NCBI RefSeq assembly: GCF_049994905.1 | Contig: NZ_CP188258.1 | Span: 1 to 64,000 of the forward strand | Direction of reading: 5' to 3' | Source of the DNA: Diaminobutyricibacter sp049994905 | GTDB taxonomy: Bacteria; Actinomycetota; Actinomycetes; Actinomycetales; Microbacteriaceae | DNA: 64,000 nucleotides | Shown: positions 31,522 to 39,818 of the stretch, in pieces | How positions within the stretch are numbered: the first letter of the stretch is position 1 | How the letters are laid out: the number at the start of each line of letters is the position of its first letter | Translations under genes and position numbers: made by a program | Notes under the pieces: generated by a model | Databases searched by the model: none | Seen by the model: the letters and a program-made list of their open reading frames with translations, nothing else | Told to the model about the DNA's origin: nothing

Positions 31522-33192
31522 TCAGGAGGTGCCGCGGTTGCGGATGCTCTCAATCGTGTCGTCGGGGCTGAGCCGACCATCCGTCACTCGGACCTCGATG
31601 ATCGAGGGCAGGCCGGACGCGATGGAGCGTTCAAGCGCGGGCGGGAATTCGTCCGTGGTGGTCACGATCTCTCCGTGTCCGCCGAACGCGCGCGCGTAGT
31701 GGGAGAAGTCGGGGTTCACCAGATCGGTGCCAGAGGTGCGGTGCGGGTAGCGGGTCTCTTGGTGTGCACGGATTGTTCCGTACTTCGAGTTGTTGAGGAC
31801 GATGATGACCGGGGCGACACCGTGTGCAGCCGCAACCGCGAGTTCTTGACCGTTCATCAGGAAGCAGCCGTCGCCGGCGATCGAGACGACCTGGCGGTCG
31901 GGAAAGGCGATGGCGGCGGCGACGGCAGCGGGCACACCGAATCCCATTGACCCGTTCCGCGGTGCTAGCAGGCTGGGGAACGACCGCCACCTCAGGTAGC
32001 GGGCAGCCCAGCTGGCGTGGTTGCCCGCTCCCCAGCTGATGATCGCGTCGTCGCGGAGTGCATGCCGGAGATGCTGGAAGAGCTGCGGCAGGTCGAGCGG
32101 TGCGTCGCTGTGCGTCGGCGTCCGTCGAGAGTCGAATGCGGCACGCAACCGGGATGTCCGGGATGCTCCGCTCGTAACGGAGGAGTGCGTGGTATCGAGC
32201 GCGGCCACGAAGGAGTCGAGGTCCGATGAGATGCGGAGTTCGTCGACATGCGCCGCCCCACCGAACCCGGCGCTGTCGGGAAGGACAGTGACGAGGTGCA
32301 CGTCCGGGTGCTGGATCGGCAGCAGATTCCAACTGTCAGTGACCACGTCGCCGAGCGGCGAGCCGAGCCCGACGACCAGGTCTGCCCGCTGCAGCGCTTG
32401 AGCGACTTCAGCGGAGCGGCCGTAGCCGAGTGCTCCGATGAACGACGGGGAGTTGTTGTCGATCAGGTCGAGTGAGTTGAATTCGACCGCGACCGGGAGG
32501 TTGTTGCGTTCTGCCCACCGTTGCACTGTCGTGCTTGTCGAGGATGTCCAGCCCATCGCGCCGAGCACTATCAGGGGGCGCTCCGCGCCGGCGAGGAGCT
32601 CCTGAACGTGTCTCACGGTGGCCTCGGTGGCGACGGGTGCGGGACTGCGAATCGGCTGGCTGACGACAGTTCCGGGGGAGACATCAGTCAACATGTCTTC
32701 GGGAAGGCCGACCACGACGGGGCCGGGTCGCCCGGAGCGGGCCAGCGCGAATGCGCGGGAGATGATCTCGGGTGCGCGCGCTGCGCTGTCGATCCGGAAG
32801 ACGCCCTTGGACGTGGTGGCGAACCATCCGGTCAGGTCGAACTCCTGAAACGACTCACGATCCGTCTCGTTGCGGGGCACCAGGCCTACCAACACGAGGA
32901 GGGGGACGCTGTCTTGGTGCGCCGTGTGAATTGCGACCATGGCGTTGGCCCCTCCGGGTCCGCGGGTCACCAGGCAGACTCCTACCGACTCGGTGATCCG
33001 CCCGTGGGCGATCGCCATATAGCCGGCGCCGCCTTCGTGCCTGCAGGTCACAAGGTTGATGGTCGAATCGTGCAACGCGTCGAGGACGCCCAGATAACTT
33101 TCCCCGGGCACGCAGAACGCCGTTGTTGTTCCCTCCGCCTCGAGTTGATCGACGATGAGCTGGCCGCCGGTGCGAGGGAAGGACTGATCCAT
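31522..33192 (-). CDS. Thiamine pyrophosphate enzyme, acetolactate-synthase-like
   Basis: 556-aa TPP enzyme of the acetolactate synthase / benzoylformate decarboxylase superfamily. The catalytic Glu is in CRHEGGAGYMA (near residue 51), the central Rossmann domain is present, and the TPP-Mg motif is SIAGDGCFLMNGQEL with Asn-Asn-Ser-Lys following. The start at 33192 is chosen at MDQSFPRTGG, since the longer frame adds a low-quality basic stretch. It is unlikely to be the housekeeping valine/isoleucine enzyme because no ilvN-type regulatory subunit is nearby and it lies in a catabolic operon; decarboxylation or carboligation of a keto acid is the safest guess. Confidence 0.88.
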   Translation of the reverse strand: MDQSFPRTGGQLIVDQLEAEGTTTAFCVPGESYLGVLDALHDSTINLVTCRHEGGAGYMAIAHGRITESVGVCLVTRGPGGANAMVAIHTAHQDSVPLLVLVGLVPRNETDRESFQEFDLTGWFATTSKGVFRIDSAARAPEIISRAFALARSGRPGPVVVGLPEDMLTDVSPGTVVSQPIRSPAPVATEATVRHVQELLAGAERPLIVLGAMGWTSSTSTTVQRWAERNNLPVAVEFNSLDLIDNNSPSFIGALGYGRSAEVAQALQRADLVVGLGSPLGDVVTDSWNLLPIQHPDVHLVTVLPDSAGFGGAAHVDELRISSDLDSFVAALDTTHSSVTSGASRTSRLRAAFDSRRTPTHSDAPLDLPQLFQHLRHALRDDAIISWGAGNHASWAARYLRWRSFPSLLAPRNGSMGFGVPAAVAAAIAFPDRQVVSIAGDGCFLMNGQELAVAAAHGVAPVIIVLNNSKYGTIRAHQETRYPHRTSGTDLVNPDFSHYARAFGGHGEIVTTTDEFPPALERSIASGLPSIIEVRVTDGRLSPDDTIESIRNRGTS

Positions 33193-33254
33193 GCTGGTTG
33201 CCTCTCGTGGTCCACGGTTCGGGACGGCCTCCGCCGACGGGTTTCGCACCGTGT

Positions 33255-34232
33255 TCAGCTTTCGCTGCGGGTTACGGGCACCGTTGAAGCGAGTGCCTGG
33301 GCGGTCGCCAGATTCGGTTGCGCGCCGGTCCCGCCGGCGCCGCGCGTGGATGCGGTTCCGCACGAGACCGCGAGGGCGACGGCCGCTTCGATCGGGTCTC
33401 CGCGCAGACGCGCAGCGATGAACCCGGCTGCCAGGCTGTCTCCAGCGCCGACCGTGTCGACGAGCGGGTCCAAGAGGGACGGTGTCGTGGCCGCCACACG
33501 CACCAGCGATCTGCCGGAGCGTTGTACGGCGACCATGCCGTCAGCGCCTTGCTTGCAGACGACGATTGCGGAGGCGGGCATGATGTCGAGGAGTCGTTCG
33601 ACGGCGGCGTCCGTGGTCGGGAGTCCGGTGATGCCGCAGAGCTCCTGTTCGTTGCCGAAGAATACGTCCACGTGGGGCAGCAGGCCGAGGATTCCGCGGT
33701 CCCACCCCTCCGACGGGTCGAAGTTGCCGTCGAGGGACGTCGTGAGTCCCAGGGATCGTGCCCGGGCGAAAAGCGCAGGGGCGTCGGCCCAGAGGGCTTC
33801 CTGCAGGAAGTAACTGCCGACGTGAAGATGGGTGTACTCGGACAGCAGGCCATCGGGAACATCCGCGGCGGAGACTGCGCCGATGGAGCCCATCGAGGTG
33901 AGGATCGCCCGATCGCCGTCCGGGCGGGTGAGGTGGGTGGATGCGCCCGTGGGAAGGCTGGGATCGACGCGCACCGCCGATATGTCCACGCCGCGCTGGG
34001 CGAGTTGCTCGTCGATGAAGCGGCCGAAGTCGTCGTCGCCACGCACACCGACCAGCGAGGTTGGAAGTCCGAGGGTTGCGGCGCCGCAGGCAGTGATCGC
34101 CGAGGAGCTGCCGAGCGTCAGTGTCGTTGAGGTGACGAGTTGCTCGTGCTGTCCGAAACGTACCTGTCCGTCGAGCTCGATAATGAGGTCCACGCACAGT
34201 TCTCCCACCACGAGAAGGCGGGGTTCCCTCAC
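33255..34232 (-). CDS. PfkB family carbohydrate kinase
   Basis: 325-aa ribokinase-like sugar kinase. The N-terminal LLVVGELCVDLI, the middle GVRGDDDFG and the ATP/catalytic motif DTVGAGDSLAAGF with base Asp are intact. It may phosphorylate a sugar, keto-deoxy acid or glycated amine such as fructosamine (FrlD-like); I cannot decide. I chose the GTG at 34232 because it overlaps the upstream stop by 4 bases (GTGA); an ATG nine codons earlier (34259) is an alternative with longer overlap. It is the third gene of the minus-strand operon. Confidence 0.88.
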   Translation of the reverse strand: MREPRLLVVGELCVDLIIELDGQVRFGQHEQLVTSTTLTLGSSSAITACGAATLGLPTSLVGVRGDDDFGRFIDEQLAQRGVDISAVRVDPSLPTGASTHLTRPDGDRAILTSMGSIGAVSAADVPDGLLSEYTHLHVGSYFLQEALWADAPALFARARSLGLTTSLDGNFDPSEGWDRGILGLLPHVDVFFGNEQELCGITGLPTTDAAVERLLDIMPASAIVVCKQGADGMVAVQRSGRSLVRVAATTPSLLDPLVDTVGAGDSLAAGFIAARLRGDPIEAAVALAVSCGTASTRGAGGTGAQPNLATAQALASTVPVTRSES

Positions 34233-34567
34233 GGCTGCGGTGGTTGAGGCACGATCCATTCCGACCACACTCCTTCGATCTCGACACCGTGAATTCTCGC
34301 CCATTGGCGTACGGCCGCTTCTGCAGCCGATCGGGCCATTCCGACAAGACTCGCGCCGCGGTCGGAACCGTGGATGGTGACGATCGGCCATTCGACAGCC
34401 GATGCGTCAGCACTTCGATCGCTGGCTACGCCGGGTGAGGCGTCGATAGCGCGTGCGATGACATCCCCCTCACCAAGCTGCAGTGCATCGGCGATCGCAT
34501 CCGCGATACCCGCGAGCAGGGTGTGCACCTCGGGATGCTTCGAGGTGGTGACAGTGACGATCGGCAT
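34229..34567 (-). CDS. Tautomerase-like small protein
   Basis: 112-aa protein beginning MPIVTVTTSKHPEV, with Pro directly after the start Met, the hallmark of the 4-oxalocrotonate tautomerase superfamily where Pro1 is the general base. The first 45 residues fit a beta-alpha unit and a second IVTIHGSDRG strand with a following helix (about 67-90) could be the second unit. Similarity is weak, so the call is tentative. ATG at 34567 overlaps the SIS gene stop by one base; the stop overlaps the kinase GTG. A role in isomerising a keto-enol sugar intermediate is inference. Confidence 0.6.
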   Translation of the reverse strand: MPIVTVTTSKHPEVHTLLAGIADAIADALQLGEGDVIARAIDASPGVASDRSADASAVEWPIVTIHGSDRGASLVGMARSAAEAAVRQWARIHGVEIEGVWSEWIVPQPPQP

Positions 34568-35472
34568 CAGCTCGTGGCGAGGACCGAACGATTGAGGAAC
34601 GGCGGAGTGTCGGGGTTCCGGCCGGCTATCAGTGCAAGAGCAACCGCAAGGCGGTGAGCCAGCACCAGGTTCGCCTGCGGATCGAGGGTGTTCTCGTACA
34701 CCCATGCGCCGGTGCTGCGGATGTCGTCGGCGACGATGTCGGGCAGGTCGCCGAGCATCCAGACGAGGGTGCCGGGCCCAGCGCAGGAGATGGGGCCGTG
34801 CTGGTACTCCCAGACAGGGTAGGACTCGGTCCACGCCCCGGCGGACTCGCGCAGCTTGAGGGCGGCCTCGTAGGCCAATCCCACACTCCATCGATGGCCG
34901 AGGAAGACGACATGCTTCACCTCGGCGGGGTCTGCAGGAAGTGCCAGCGCGAGCGCGTCGCGAGCATCCTCGATGAGCGTGGCGGACACGGCGCCGATGG
35001 AGCTGCGAAACGTTGTGAGCACTGTGGTGGCGAAGCGTGTCTGGACGACGGATTCTTCGTCAGCGAATCCGAGGTGGATGATCCTGTCGCAGAGCTGGCC
35101 GAGGGGGGTGTCCACGTCGCCTAAAATGGCTGTGATCGTGTGGGTGTTCCGGTACTTCTCGACCAGGGTGACGACGTCAGCGGTCGTCCCGGAGCGGGAG
35201 ATGACGACGATGTGTTCATCATCGTCGACCCAGTTCAGCTCGCTCGGGATGGCGGCACGGGTGCGGCCAAGGCCCGCATCGTTGCGCAGGTTGGCGTACG
35301 AATCGCCAATGTAATAGGAGGTGCCGCAGCCGATCACGAGTACCCGCTCGCCCGCTGAGGGCAGCAGCGCGAGCTGTTCCGCCGGAAGTTCGAGGGCGCG
35401 TGACCAAATCTCCGGCTGGCTGGTCAACTCGGCAGACGTGATCGCACCCGGCTGGGCGGCATTGTCATTCAT
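34567..35472 (-). CDS. SIS domain protein (GlmS-isomerase / AgaS / FrlB-like)
   Basis: 301-aa protein with two SIS domains, acting on phosphosugars, as aldose-ketose isomerase, amino-sugar deaminase or deglycase. N-terminal ELTSQPEIWSRALEL matches AgaS/NagB-II-like members; VLVIGCGTSYYIGDSYA and VVISRSGTTADVV form the sugar-phosphate site of the first domain; the second domain contains VVFLGHRWSVGLAYEAALKL and a YPVWEYQHGP segment. The ATG at 35472 has GAGGA seven bases upstream; another ATG two codons earlier is possible. It is the first gene of the minus-strand operon, divergent from the ABC operon, so it likely performs the first intracellular step after uptake and phosphorylation. Confidence 0.88.
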   Translation of the reverse strand: MNDNAAQPGAITSAELTSQPEIWSRALELPAEQLALLPSAGERVLVIGCGTSYYIGDSYANLRNDAGLGRTRAAIPSELNWVDDDEHIVVISRSGTTADVVTLVEKYRNTHTITAILGDVDTPLGQLCDRIIHLGFADEESVVQTRFATTVLTTFRSSIGAVSATLIEDARDALALALPADPAEVKHVVFLGHRWSVGLAYEAALKLRESAGAWTESYPVWEYQHGPISCAGPGTLVWMLGDLPDIVADDIRSTGAWVYENTLDPQANLVLAHRLAVALALIAGRNPDTPPFLNRSVLATS

Positions 35473-35504
35473 CGGCATATCCTCACTATCTCGCCATTTG
35501 GAGC

Positions 35505-35533
35505 GAAGTGAGCACATTCAAGCAGAAATGAGC
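35505..35533. promoter_or_regulatory. Candidate DeoR operator with two direct repeats
   Basis: GAAGTGAGC (35505-35513) and GAAATGAGC (35525-35533) are 20 bases apart, exactly two helical turns. Bases 35522-35533, read on the minus strand, give GCTCATTTCTGC, which matches GCGCATTTCTGC at 43215-43226 in 11 of 12 positions. The site is between the divergent SIS and ABC operons. Confidence 0.55.
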
Positions 35534-35535
35534 GG

Positions 35536-35541
35536 ATTATG
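35536..35541 (-). promoter_or_regulatory. Candidate -10 box of the SIS operon
   Basis: CATAAT on the minus strand lies immediately before the candidate operator, so a bound repressor would cover the transcript start. No clear -35 is seen. Confidence 0.35.
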
Positions 35542-35548
35542 AAAGTTC

Positions 35549-35578
35549 TTGACGAAACAGGGTTATGTGTTGAATACT
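35549..35578 (+). promoter_or_regulatory. Candidate promoter of the ABC operon
   Basis: TTGACG (35549-35554) and AATACT (35573-35578) are separated by 18 bases. The start codon of the binding protein is 63 bases further on. The candidate operator lies just upstream. Confidence 0.4.
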
Positions 35579-35641
35579 GCTGACACCAACAGGCGCAGCG
35601 AAGCACCACGGCTCGCCCTCCGATCACGAAAGGATCGCAGC

Positions 35642-36955
35642 GTGAAATTCAGCAAAAAACGACTGCTCGCGGCAGCGGCGGGAGCAGTGACGGTCGGTGT
35701 CGTCTTGACCGGCTGTACTGGGTTCGGCGGGGGAGGGAGCAGTGGCGGCGGCGACGCCGGTTCCGGCACGCTCACGTTCACCACCTGGGCGGGCGACAGC
35801 GAGGCTACGGCGTTCAAATCCCTGGTCAAGCAGTTCGAGTCCGAGCACAAGGGCACCACCGTCAAGCTCAACATCGTGCCATACGCACAGATGTACTCCG
35901 ACATGGACGCGAAGCTGGCGGCAGGTAACGCACCGGACATCTTCCGCGTGGACTACGGCAACCTCGGCGTGTACTCCAGCCAGGACCAGCTGCTCGATCT
36001 GAGCAAGTACATGAACGACGAGAAAAGCAAATTCGTGCCGGCAATGTGGGAGGCCGTCTCCTACAAGGGCAAGCCCTACGGAGTCCCGCACCAGACGGAT
36101 GTCTCGTCCCTGCTCGTCAACAAGGCAATGCTCACGGCTGCGGGGATCGATGTCGCCACGCTGCCGAAAAAGCAGGCCGACGCCTGGACCTGGCAGCAGT
36201 TCGGTGACGTCGCTGCCAAACTGCGCGCAGCACTACCGGCGAAGCAATACCCATTCGTATACAACTGGCAGCAGGCAGGTGCTCCGCGTTGGCTGAGCTG
36301 GCTTTTCCAGGCCAACGGTGCGCTCCTCAAGGATGACGGCAAGACGCCGGCCATCGACTCCGCGGCCGGGGCGAAGGCACTGGACTTCACCAAGAGCTTC
36401 TACGAGAAGAAATGGGTACCGCCGACCAGTTCGCCGAAGTCGTCGGTCTACGCCGACACGACGTTCCAGCAGGGGACAGCGGCAATGGTGTTCGCCGGAT
36501 CGTTCCTCGTGCCCGACATGGCCAGCCTGGCCAAGTTCGACTGGACCGCCATTCCGATGCCGCGCGACGCCCGTGGTGCGACGGATCTGGGCGGCAACGC
36601 GCTGGTCGCCACCAAGCACACCAAGAACCCGGCCCTGGCCGCCGAATTCCTGAAGTTCATGGTGCAGGCGGACACCATGTCCTCGTACTGTGCGGAAACG
36701 AACGAATTGCCTACGCGCACCGACCTCGGGGGCGACAAGATCACGTTCAAGATTCGCCCCGACGTGATGCCGGTGTTCGTCGACCAGGCCGGAACGATCA
36801 CACCGGGCGATGTCAAGCAGCTCACCTCACCGTCGATGGCTGCCATCTCGACCGCATTGCAGGATCAGCTCGATGCGGCCTTCGTCGGTGGTCAATCGAC
36901 AAAAGACACCCTTGCTAAGCTGACCACCGCTATCGAGGAGGCCGCGAAGAAATGA
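35642..36955 (+). CDS. Sugar ABC transporter substrate-binding lipoprotein
   Basis: 437-aa extracellular solute-binding protein, family 1 (carbohydrate uptake). A lipoprotein signal runs from the basic KFSKKRLL through a hydrophobic core to the lipobox LTGC, with the mature protein beginning at Cys about residue 26. The middle has typical SBP features: WAGDSEATAFKSLVKQFES, and the DAKLAAGNAPDIFRVD hinge. The GTG at 35642 is chosen because AAAGGA precedes it; an in-frame ATG upstream would bury the signal peptide. It overlaps the first permease by 4 bases. The sugar is unknown. Confidence 0.93.
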   Translation: MKFSKKRLLAAAAGAVTVGVVLTGCTGFGGGGSSGGGDAGSGTLTFTTWAGDSEATAFKSLVKQFESEHKGTTVKLNIVPYAQMYSDMDAKLAAGNAPDIFRVDYGNLGVYSSQDQLLDLSKYMNDEKSKFVPAMWEAVSYKGKPYGVPHQTDVSSLLVNKAMLTAAGIDVATLPKKQADAWTWQQFGDVAAKLRAALPAKQYPFVYNWQQAGAPRWLSWLFQANGALLKDDGKTPAIDSAAGAKALDFTKSFYEKKWVPPTSSPKSSVYADTTFQQGTAAMVFAGSFLVPDMASLAKFDWTAIPMPRDARGATDLGGNALVATKHTKNPALAAEFLKFMVQADTMSSYCAETNELPTRTDLGGDKITFKIRPDVMPVFVDQAGTITPGDVKQLTSPSMAAISTALQDQLDAAFVGGQSTKDTLAKLTTAIEEAAKK

Positions 36956-37893
36956 CCGCTCTGACCGCCCGCGGACGGGAAGGGGTCCCGCCGTCGACCC
37001 GCCCGCGGGCGGGCCGCCGCGCCGCCCGTTTCAAAGAATCGCTTGTGGGATGGGGCTTCGCCACACCCAACCTGATCTTGATGGCGATCTTCCTCTTCCT
37101 GCCCATCGTCTGGGCCGTGCAACTCTCGTTCCAGGAGAGCAATGGCTTCGGAACTCCGACCTGGGTGGGTTGGGACAACTACGTCAAACTCGTCAACGAT
37201 CCGGTCTTCTGGCAGAGCTTCGGGAATACCATCGTTTTCACTGTCTTGACGGTACCGATCACCCTGGGCGGCGGCCTGGGCCTCGCGGTGCTGATGAACT
37301 CGGTGCTGCCGGCTCGGGGCGTCTTCCGTACCATCATCGTGTTGCCGATGGTGATCTCGGGGGTGGCATCGGGCATGATCGCCGGCATCATCTTCTATCA
37401 GTCCAACGGCATCATCAACAAAGTGCTCACGGCTCTGGGTCTGAGTCCGGTGGCCTGGCAATCAGAGGGCGTGCCGGCGATGATCTCGGTGGTCATCGTG
37501 GCGATCTGGCTGCGAATCGGTTTCAACATGATCATCTTCCTGGCGGGGCTGCAGGGCATCTCACCCGAGCTCTATGAAGCGGCCCGGATCGACGGCGCGA
37601 GTCGCTGGCAGCAATTCCGCTCCATCACGGTTCCGCTGGTGGGTCCGAGCACCTTCTTTCTGCTCATCATGAATGTCATCGCGTCGTTCCAGGTGTTCGA
37701 CCTGATCTTCGTCATGACCGGCGGCGGCCCTGGCAACTCCACCTCGGTCCTGGTGACGTACGCGTACCGCAACGGCTTCCAGATCCGGGAGCAAGGCTAC
37801 GGCGCCGCAATCGGCATCGTCATCCTCATCATCACCCTCATCTTCACCTTCATTCAGTGGAAGACGAGCCGGACCCGTGACCTGGTCGGCTAG
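36952..37893 (+). CDS. Sugar ABC transporter permease (MalF-type)
   Basis: 313-aa inner-membrane permease with about six transmembrane helices starting near residue 40. The cytoplasmic EAA loop that contacts the ATPase reads YEAARIDGASRWQQFRSITV near residue 205. A basic N-terminal extension of about 30 residues precedes the first helix. The ATG overlaps the binding-protein stop by 4 bases. No ATPase gene is present nearby, so a shared MsiK-like ATPase probably energises it. Confidence 0.94.
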   Translation: MTALTARGREGVPPSTRPRAGRRAARFKESLVGWGFATPNLILMAIFLFLPIVWAVQLSFQESNGFGTPTWVGWDNYVKLVNDPVFWQSFGNTIVFTVLTVPITLGGGLGLAVLMNSVLPARGVFRTIIVLPMVISGVASGMIAGIIFYQSNGIINKVLTALGLSPVAWQSEGVPAMISVVIVAIWLRIGFNMIIFLAGLQGISPELYEAARIDGASRWQQFRSITVPLVGPSTFFLLIMNVIASFQVFDLIFVMTGGGPGNSTSVLVTYAYRNGFQIREQGYGAAIGIVILIITLIFTFIQWKTSRTRDLVG

Positions 37894-37902
37894 GAGCTCA
37901 AC

Positions 37903-38814
37903 ATGACGCAGACAGCAATGCTGGAGATCTCGGATGCCGAACTCCTCGGCACCCGATCGGAGACTCGGCGGAGTAAAAGGCGGCGCAGCAGCGGCCTAGG
38001 CGATCGAAAGGGCATCGTCTGGCGCAGCGCGATCGCGGTGGTCGTCGCTCTCGTCATGATCTTCCCCCTCTACTGGATGATCGTGGTCGCGTTCTCGCCG
38101 CGCGGTGAAGTGTTCGAGCCGACCCTGCGATTCTGGCCGAGCACGTGGACGCTGGAGAATTTCGCCCGGGTGTTCGACCTCTATCCGGTCGCGACCTGGT
38201 TCGGAAACTCCGTCGTCATCGGTGTCTTCATCACCGTGTTGACGGTGGTGGTCAACCTGCTCGCCGGATACGCGTTCGCGCGTCTCCGTTTTCGCGGGAG
38301 AAACGCGGTGTTCATCCTGACGCTGGCGACGATGATGATCCCGGTGCAGGCGATCATGGTCGCGCAGTTCAAGCTGGTCTCCGGGCTCGGCATCTACGGA
38401 ACCTACTGGAGCGTTATCCTGCCGGGTGCGGCGGCGGCGTTCGGTATCTTCCTTGCGCGACAATTCTTCATTGGAATCCCCGACGAGATCATCGAGGCGG
38501 CCAGAATCGACGGTGCAGGGCAGCTCCGCATCTTCCTGCAGGTAGTGCTGCCACTCTGCAAGCCGCTCATCGCGGTCCTCATCCTGCTCACCCTGATGGG
38601 CAGCTGGAACGATTTCGCGTGGCCACTGATCGCCCTCAGCGACAACCAGTTGTTCACGCTGCCGATCGGACTGCTCTACCTGCAGAACCAGACGGCACCG
38701 AACTACAACGCAACTATGGCGCTGGCACTGATCTCGGTGATTCCGATGGTGATCCTCTTCCTGTCGTTCCAGCGGTACTTCGTGCAGGGCTTTGCACGCA
38801 GCGGGATCCGTTGA
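37903..38814 (+). CDS. Sugar ABC transporter permease (MalG-type)
   Basis: 303-aa second permease. A charged N terminus of about 40 residues is followed by six predicted helices; the EAA loop is EAARIDGAGQLRIFLQVVLP near residue 200. It is 9 bases after the first permease and overlaps the hydroxyacid dehydrogenase by 1 base. Together with its partner it forms the import pore. Confidence 0.94.
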   Translation: MTQTAMLEISDAELLGTRSETRRSKRRRSSGLGDRKGIVWRSAIAVVVALVMIFPLYWMIVVAFSPRGEVFEPTLRFWPSTWTLENFARVFDLYPVATWFGNSVVIGVFITVLTVVVNLLAGYAFARLRFRGRNAVFILTLATMMIPVQAIMVAQFKLVSGLGIYGTYWSVILPGAAAAFGIFLARQFFIGIPDEIIEAARIDGAGQLRIFLQVVLPLCKPLIAVLILLTLMGSWNDFAWPLIALSDNQLFTLPIGLLYLQNQTAPNYNATMALALISVIPMVILFLSFQRYFVQGFARSGIR

Positions 38815-39818
38815 TGCTCACCTACCTGTGCACCCTCCCGCTTCCGGATTCATGGTTCGAGCAACTGGCCACGCGGATGCCCGACGTCGAGATCCATCGC
38901 CTGGCGCCGGGTGAGGTGCCCGATTCCGCGTTGCTCAATCGCGTCGACCTCCTTCACACCAGCGAATGGTTTCCCGAAGCGGAGCAGGTTCCGGCGCTGC
39001 GCTGCGTGCAACTGGACACCTCTGGCGTGGATCATGTACGCCGGACGAGCCTGTGGAGCACGGATGTGGCCATCGCAACGCTCGGAGGCATCGCCCCGGT
39101 TCCCATGGCCGAGTACGCGATGATGTCCATTCTTGAACTCAGTCATCGGATGCCGCTCATCGAGCAGGTCCGCGCCGAGCGCCGGTGGCCGTCGAATGCG
39201 GAGCGCCTCGAACGGTTCACCCCACGCCAGCTCGCCGGCGCTACGGTCGGCATCATCGGATACGGCCGAATCGGCCGGGAGATCTCACGCCTGGCATCGA
39301 GCTTCGGGATGAACGTGCTCGGCCTGCGCCGCGGCGCCGCCCAGGTCCCTGCGGCCGACAAATTCGACACCGGCCGAAGTGATCCGAACGGTGACCGCGC
39401 CGAGATCTTCCCGGTGGAGGCGCTTGATGAGGTTCTCCGGCGCTCCGACATCCTCGTGGTTGTGGTGCCGCTCACCGAACACACGCGCGGGATGATCGGC
39501 GCGGCCGAGCTCGACGCGCTTCCGCCCGGCGCGTTCGTGGTGAACATCGCCCGTGGCGGCATCGTCGACGAGTCGGCCCTGCTCGAGCGGCTCCGGAGCG
39601 GCCGGATCGGCGGCGTGGCGCTGGACGTCTTCGACGATGAACCATTGCCCTCCGACTCGCCATGGTGGTCGGAACGCGGCGCGCTTGTCACACCACACGT
39701 TGCAGGGCTCGCGCCCCAGTATCATGCACAAACACTCGACCTTGTCGTCGAGAACCTAACCCGGCTGGCCGACGGCCGCCCGCTCGTGAATGAGGTTGAT
39801 CGTGTCTCAGGCTACTGA
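38814..39818 (+). CDS. D-2-hydroxyacid dehydrogenase (NAD-dependent)
   Basis: 334-aa oxidoreductase interconverting 2-oxoacids and D-2-hydroxyacids. The NAD motif is GYGRIGREISRLASSFGM near residue 147. The catalytic triad is seen: Arg in NIARGGIVDE, Glu in DVFDDEPLP and His in TPHVAG. ATG at 38814 overlaps the permease stop (TGATG). Relatives include glyoxylate/hydroxypyruvate and phosphoglycerate dehydrogenases. Its place in a sugar operon suggests oxidation or reduction of a sugar-acid intermediate. It overlaps the DeoR gene by 17 bases. Confidence 0.9.
   Translation: MLTYLCTLPLPDSWFEQLATRMPDVEIHRLAPGEVPDSALLNRVDLLHTSEWFPEAEQVPALRCVQLDTSGVDHVRRTSLWSTDVAIATLGGIAPVPMAEYAMMSILELSHRMPLIEQVRAERRWPSNAERLERFTPRQLAGATVGIIGYGRIGREISRLASSFGMNVLGLRRGAAQVPAADKFDTGRSDPNGDRAEIFPVEALDEVLRRSDILVVVVPLTEHTRGMIGAAELDALPPGAFVVNIARGGIVDESALLERLRSGRIGGVALDVFDDEPLPSDSPWWSERGALVTPHVAGLAPQYHAQTLDLVVENLTRLADGRPLVNEVDRVSGY

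Noticed and set aside
33193..33363. N-terminal extension of the TPP enzyme
   Set aside because: The extra 57 residues are basic, low-quality and precede the well-conserved family start at 33192.
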